A DNA stretch of 64,000 nt, from the NCBI GenBank assembly GCA_020746105.1, contig CM036617.1, forward strand, positions 139,279,845 through 139,343,844. Reading direction: 5' to 3'. Below, piece by piece: positions 60,401 through 64,000 of this stretch; position 1 is the stretch's first letter, and each line of letters starts with the position of its first letter. Position numbers and translations under genes: made by a program. The stretch is from Trogon surrucura (lineage: Eukaryota; Chordata; Aves; Trogoniformes; Trogonidae). Under the pieces are notes generated by a model. That model was not told where the DNA came from. It searched no databases and was given only the letters and a program-made list of their open reading frames with translations.

Positions 60401-62366
60401 TCTCAAGTGTGTGAGTAGAAAAAGCAATCTGAAAACCATGAAATTGATTCGTATTCCAAAGCCACAATCTCCTTCCAGTTCGTACAAAAATAGGTTTTCA
60501 TTCTCTTTTTGATATACTTTTTGAAATAATTCCTGCCTTTATTTTGGAATGGGAGAAGCATGAAAATCTCAAAATTTATTGCAGAAAAAGTACAGTTTCT
60601 ACAAACTGTTAACATCTACATAGAACAGTCTATTAAGTTTGGTACCAGCTAGATTCAATTCAATCAAAGATTTTTTGAATCTTAACAATAGGGATGGAGC
60701 ATACACAAACATGGATGTTAAAGTATTAATAAAGATATCTGTGTACAACTTGATCATCTTAAGCATGATCATGTTGCAAAGGGATCCTAGGAAACACTGG
60801 CTTCTTCAGGTCTCCTTCTGTATGTTTGTGCATGCTTTTCTCTTTTCTGTAACTGTTTCTCAAAAATATTGTAGTGTAATCCAGGTGTGGTGTCATCCAG
60901 GCAAAAGTATGTAGTTGAGCTCGCTGTCACCTGGACTGGTCTGGTATGCTCAACAAGCAGGTCAAGGCTTCACATCCAAGCAACTTACTATTGCAGCACT
61001 CTTCTAGTTTTGTCAGATAGGCAACAATCTGAAATTACTGTCAAGCTACCTGTTTGCTATTAAGCTGAGCTAATAATTGAGCATGCCAAAGACCAGGTCA
61101 CAACTGACACCTGAGGAGCTCAAAGTCCTGCAGACTGCGATTGTATGTGATTCCAAGGGGTGGTGATGTCTTTAGAATGGACTTTGTCTTTAAAAAATTT
61201 CATGTTTTAGCTGTGAATCACTATGTATGTTTCACATTTAACTCCCTTGTTGCACATCTTGCATGTGAAATCCATTTGCCAAGGTGTGTCTTCTATGAAC
61301 TCATCTGTGCCAAGCTCAGAGGATGCGAGTCAGTAACATTACTGAGTCCTCCAGTGTGAGCCCTCAAACCTCATATTTTCCCTTCTGTAGACTGCTAGCC
61401 TGGTCACTACCTTGGCCAAAGCGGTGGCCAGCACTGTGTCAGATGCTGTGACTTGTCTGCAGATGCAAAGTAAAACTTCTGCTGGCAAGGATAAGGGTGG
61501 CGGAAGGAGGAGGTGTGCTGGCATCCTCACTATACACAATTCCTGCAGGCCTCCGAATTTTTCAAGGCGCAGACGACAGCAGGTTTCCTCCCCGCAAATC
61601 CAACCCGCCGACAGACGATGCTGTTGCCAGCTGGCATGGTTTTATCATGACTTTGTTATTAATCATGATTTGCTGTTTTTTTCTAGCTCAGCCTGAATGC
61701 TGTTTCTTGCTATCACCAGTGGGGCTGCCAGTACCCGCAGTGGGGCAAGGGGACTGCCAGTTTCTGTACCTCTTTGCCACAGTCGTCACCATCTCTTAAG
61801 ATTTCCAGGGAGGCTGAAACCTGCCTGGAGTCTACAGCTGTGTGGGAGAGGGGAGATGATCTCTGTGAGGAGCAGCAAAGACCTTGTGATGGATGTAAAT
61901 CATGGCAGGGCAGAGAGGGAGGTGGATTTAAGGGCTGCAAGACGCATCAGGGGAATGTGTTACCTGGAGGAGGAGAGTAAGTGGGCATGGGTAGCCTGGA
62001 GGCGGAAGAGACTAGGCTGGAACTGAAGGGGAAGCTGGCAGGTGCACAGGGAAAATTTGTATTTTCTGAGCAGTGTCACAGTTCTTCATGTCTTACCTTC
62101 AATGCAGATGGTGACTGCAGGAGGGCACAGTGATACAGGCAGGAAACCCACCCAAATCTTGAAGCAGCAGGAACAAGGTGGGTGCTTAGCAACCTTTAAA
62201 TTTAGGCTGCTTAGAGGAATGGGTATAGTGGCCAGCAGACTGAGAGCAGACTGGTTTAATGTCAGATACTTTAATGTCAGACCAGCCACTAAGGCCTTAA
62301 TATTGTACTTCTGCTGGTGCAGAGCCTGAGAAAGTTGGCCTCACCCAAATCTTTGCTGGGGCCCTA
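54434..62366. other. Downstream intergenic region, no supported gene
   Basis: I find no exon with recognisable protein similarity on either strand. In other amniotes SHISAL1 lies beyond PARVG, but no segment of it is recognisable here. A second polyadenylation signal candidate for PARVG lies at 55,911. The stretch 61.39-62.03 kb has several overlapping open frames of unknown origin (see findings). Confidence 0.7.
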
Positions 62367-62386
62367 ACATATATATATACACGTTT

Positions 62387-62434
<48 letters not shown>
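62367..62434. repeat. Compound (TA)n(CA)n microsatellite
   Basis: A TA run with one interruption (ACACGTTT) is followed by about 17 uninterrupted CA units ending in ACTCACTGG. Compound TA/CA tracts of this kind are usually highly polymorphic. Confidence 0.97.
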
Positions 62435-62437
<3 letters not shown>

Positions 62438-62593
62438 TGGCATTTAGACTATGTGCTCACAACATTATCTGGAGAAATGATATTGGCAACTAATGCAAAG
62501 AAATTTTTTAATAGATTGGTAGTTAAGCATCTCAAAATTGCTCAGCAAATAACCGTGCTGAGTGTACTTGAAAATTCTCTATTCTTTCACTTC

Positions 62594-63928
62594 ATAGAAT
62601 CATAGAATGTTAGGGATTGGAAGGGACCTCGAAAGATCATCAAGTCCAATCCCCCTGCCAGAGCAGGAACGCCTAGATTATGCTACACAGGAACGTGTCC
62701 AGGCAGGTCTTGAATGTCTCCAGAGAAGGAGACTCCACAACCTCTCTGGGCAGCCTGTTCCAGTGTTCCGTCACCCTCACTGAGAAGAAGTTTCTTCTCG
62801 AGTTTAAGCGGAACCTCTTATGTTCCAGTTTCAGCCCATTACCCCTTGTCCTATCAGTGGTTGTCACCGAGAAGAGCCTGGCTCCATCCTCGTGACACTC
62901 ACCCTTGATGTATTTGTAAACATTAATGAGGTCACCCCTCAGTCTCCTCTTCTCCAAACTAAAGAGCCCCAGCTCCCTCAGCCTTTCCTCATAAGGGAGA
63001 TGCTCCACTCCCTTCATCATCCTAGTTGCCCTGTGCTGGACTCTCTCCAGCAGTTCCCTGTCTTTCTTAAACTGAGGGGCCCAGAACTGGACACAATATT
63101 CCAGATGGGGTCTCACCAGGGTAGAGTAGAGGGGAAGGAGAACCTCTCTTGACCTACTAACCACCCCCCTTCTAATACACCCCAGGATGCCATTGGCCTT
63201 CCTGGCCACAAGGGCACAGTGCTGGCTCATGGTCATCCTGCTGTCCACCAAGACTCCCAGGTCCCTTTCCCCTACACTGCTCTATAAGTCGTTCCCCAAC
63301 TTATACTGGAACCTGGGGTTGTTCCTACCCAGATGCAAGACCCTACATTTACCCTTGTTATATTTCATTAAATTTTTCCCCGCCCAACTCTCCAGCCTGT
63401 CCAGGTCTCGCTGGATGGCAGCACAGCCTTCTGGTGTGTCAGCCACTCCTCCCAGCTTGGTGTCATCAGCAAACTTGCTGATAGTACTCTCTAGTCCCTC
63501 ATCCAAGTCATCGATGAATATATTGAATAATACTGGTCCCAGTACCGACCCTTGAGGGACTCCACTGGATACAGACCTCCAACCAGACTCCGCCCCATTG
63601 ACCACAACTCTTTGGCTTCTTCCCCTTAGCCAGTTCACAGTGCACCTCACTACCCGAGAGTCTAGACCACACTTCCTCAGTTTAGCAGCAAGGATGCTGT
63701 GGGAGACTGTGTCAAATGCTTTACTGAAGTCAAGGTAGACCACATCCACCGCTCTGCCATCATCTGTCCACCTTGTTATATCCTCGTAAAAGGCTATGAG
63801 GTTAGTCAAGCACGACTTCCCCTTGGTGAAGCCATGTTGACTGTCTCTAATGACCCTCTTATCCTTGATATGCCTTGAGATGGCACCAAGGATAAGTCGT
63901 TCCATCACTTTCCCAGGGATGGAGGTGA
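62594..63928 (-). mobile_element. CR1 LINE, long copy with reverse transcriptase domain
   Basis: Reading the minus strand, the copy starts near 63,928 (5'-truncated) and contains the reverse transcriptase core. Block A is [20 protein letters not shown], block B is [20 protein letters not shown] and block C is [10 protein letters not shown]. The thumb and C-terminal region follow ([35 protein letters not shown]), ending in a stop near 62,673. The frame is a single phase from about 63,908 to 62,673, interrupted by just one in-frame TAG at 63,284-63,282 (after GNDL). The 3' end has GATTCTATGATTCTATG near 62,594. It lacks the ORF2 endonuclease and ORF1, so it is immobile, but its low decay suggests a relatively recent insertion. 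Confidence 0.95.
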
Positions 63929-64000
63929 CTTCTTGCTGCCTTGTTCCTTGTGAGTTTATTCTTAGAGAAACAGGGCATGAAATGCTGCCAGCACGTGACG
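63929..64000. other. Flank of the CR1 copy
   Basis: The sequence leaves the CR1 consensus near GGATGGAGGTGA and shows nothing recognisable up to the window edge. Confidence 0.6.

Noticed and set aside
55000-62300. SHISAL1 or another neighbour gene expected by synteny
   Set aside because: No reading frame on either strand shows recognisable similarity; only non-coding UTR could be present, which I cannot judge.
1-64000. CRISPR arrays, bacterial operons or insertion sequences
   Set aside because: No regularly spaced repeats, no ribosome-binding-site-led operons and no bacterial transposase frames; the window is eukaryotic, with spliced genes.

Overview
The window is vertebrate nuclear DNA and almost certainly avian. 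Chicken-repeat-1 (CR1) LINE copies, many with the octamer-type 3' tail, are scattered among otherwise low-repeat introns. The introns are compact, all splice sites identified are GT-AG, and the two protein-coding genes form a known amniote syntenic pair. A crocodilian or turtle cannot be excluded from sequence alone, but intron sizes and repeat density favour a bird.

Layout: positions 1-23,503 hold the 3' part of PARVB (beta-parvin, + strand). Nine coding exons are visible, from the second half of the first calponin-homology (CH1) domain to the stop codon at 23,442-23,444; the 5' exons lie upstream of the window. Positions 23.5-34.9 kb are intergenic or PARVG upstream sequence, with a small CpG cluster at 28.9 kb that may mark a PARVG promoter, a degraded CR1-like remnant at 30.4-30.8 kb, and a short tRNA-headed, CR1-tailed SINE-like element at 31.35-31.53 kb. 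Positions 34,947-54.4 kb hold all coding exons of PARVG (gamma-parvin, + strand): twelve exons and 322 residues, with a polyadenylation signal candidate at 54,428. Positions 54.5-64 kb contain no gene I can support. That stretch has a (TA)n(CA)n microsatellite and a long, fairly young CR1 on the minus strand that runs almost to the right edge.

Parvins are adaptor proteins of focal adhesions. Their CH2 domain binds integrin-linked kinase and paxillin LD motifs, giving the ILK-PINCH-parvin complex that couples integrins to actin. PARVB is broadly expressed and PARVG is mainly haematopoietic. The two genes are head-to-tail paralogues. From CH1 to the stop their exon lengths are nearly identical (141,116,59,20,62,69,102,73,77 versus 141,116,56,23,62,69,102,73,80), including a microexon in each (20 and 23 bp) that codes for the linker between the CH domains.

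I found no sign of a previously undescribed system. The points most worth a second look are the paired microexons with a shifted splice junction, the tRNA/CR1 composite SINE, the nearly open CR1 reverse transcriptase, and the candidate PARVG first exon.
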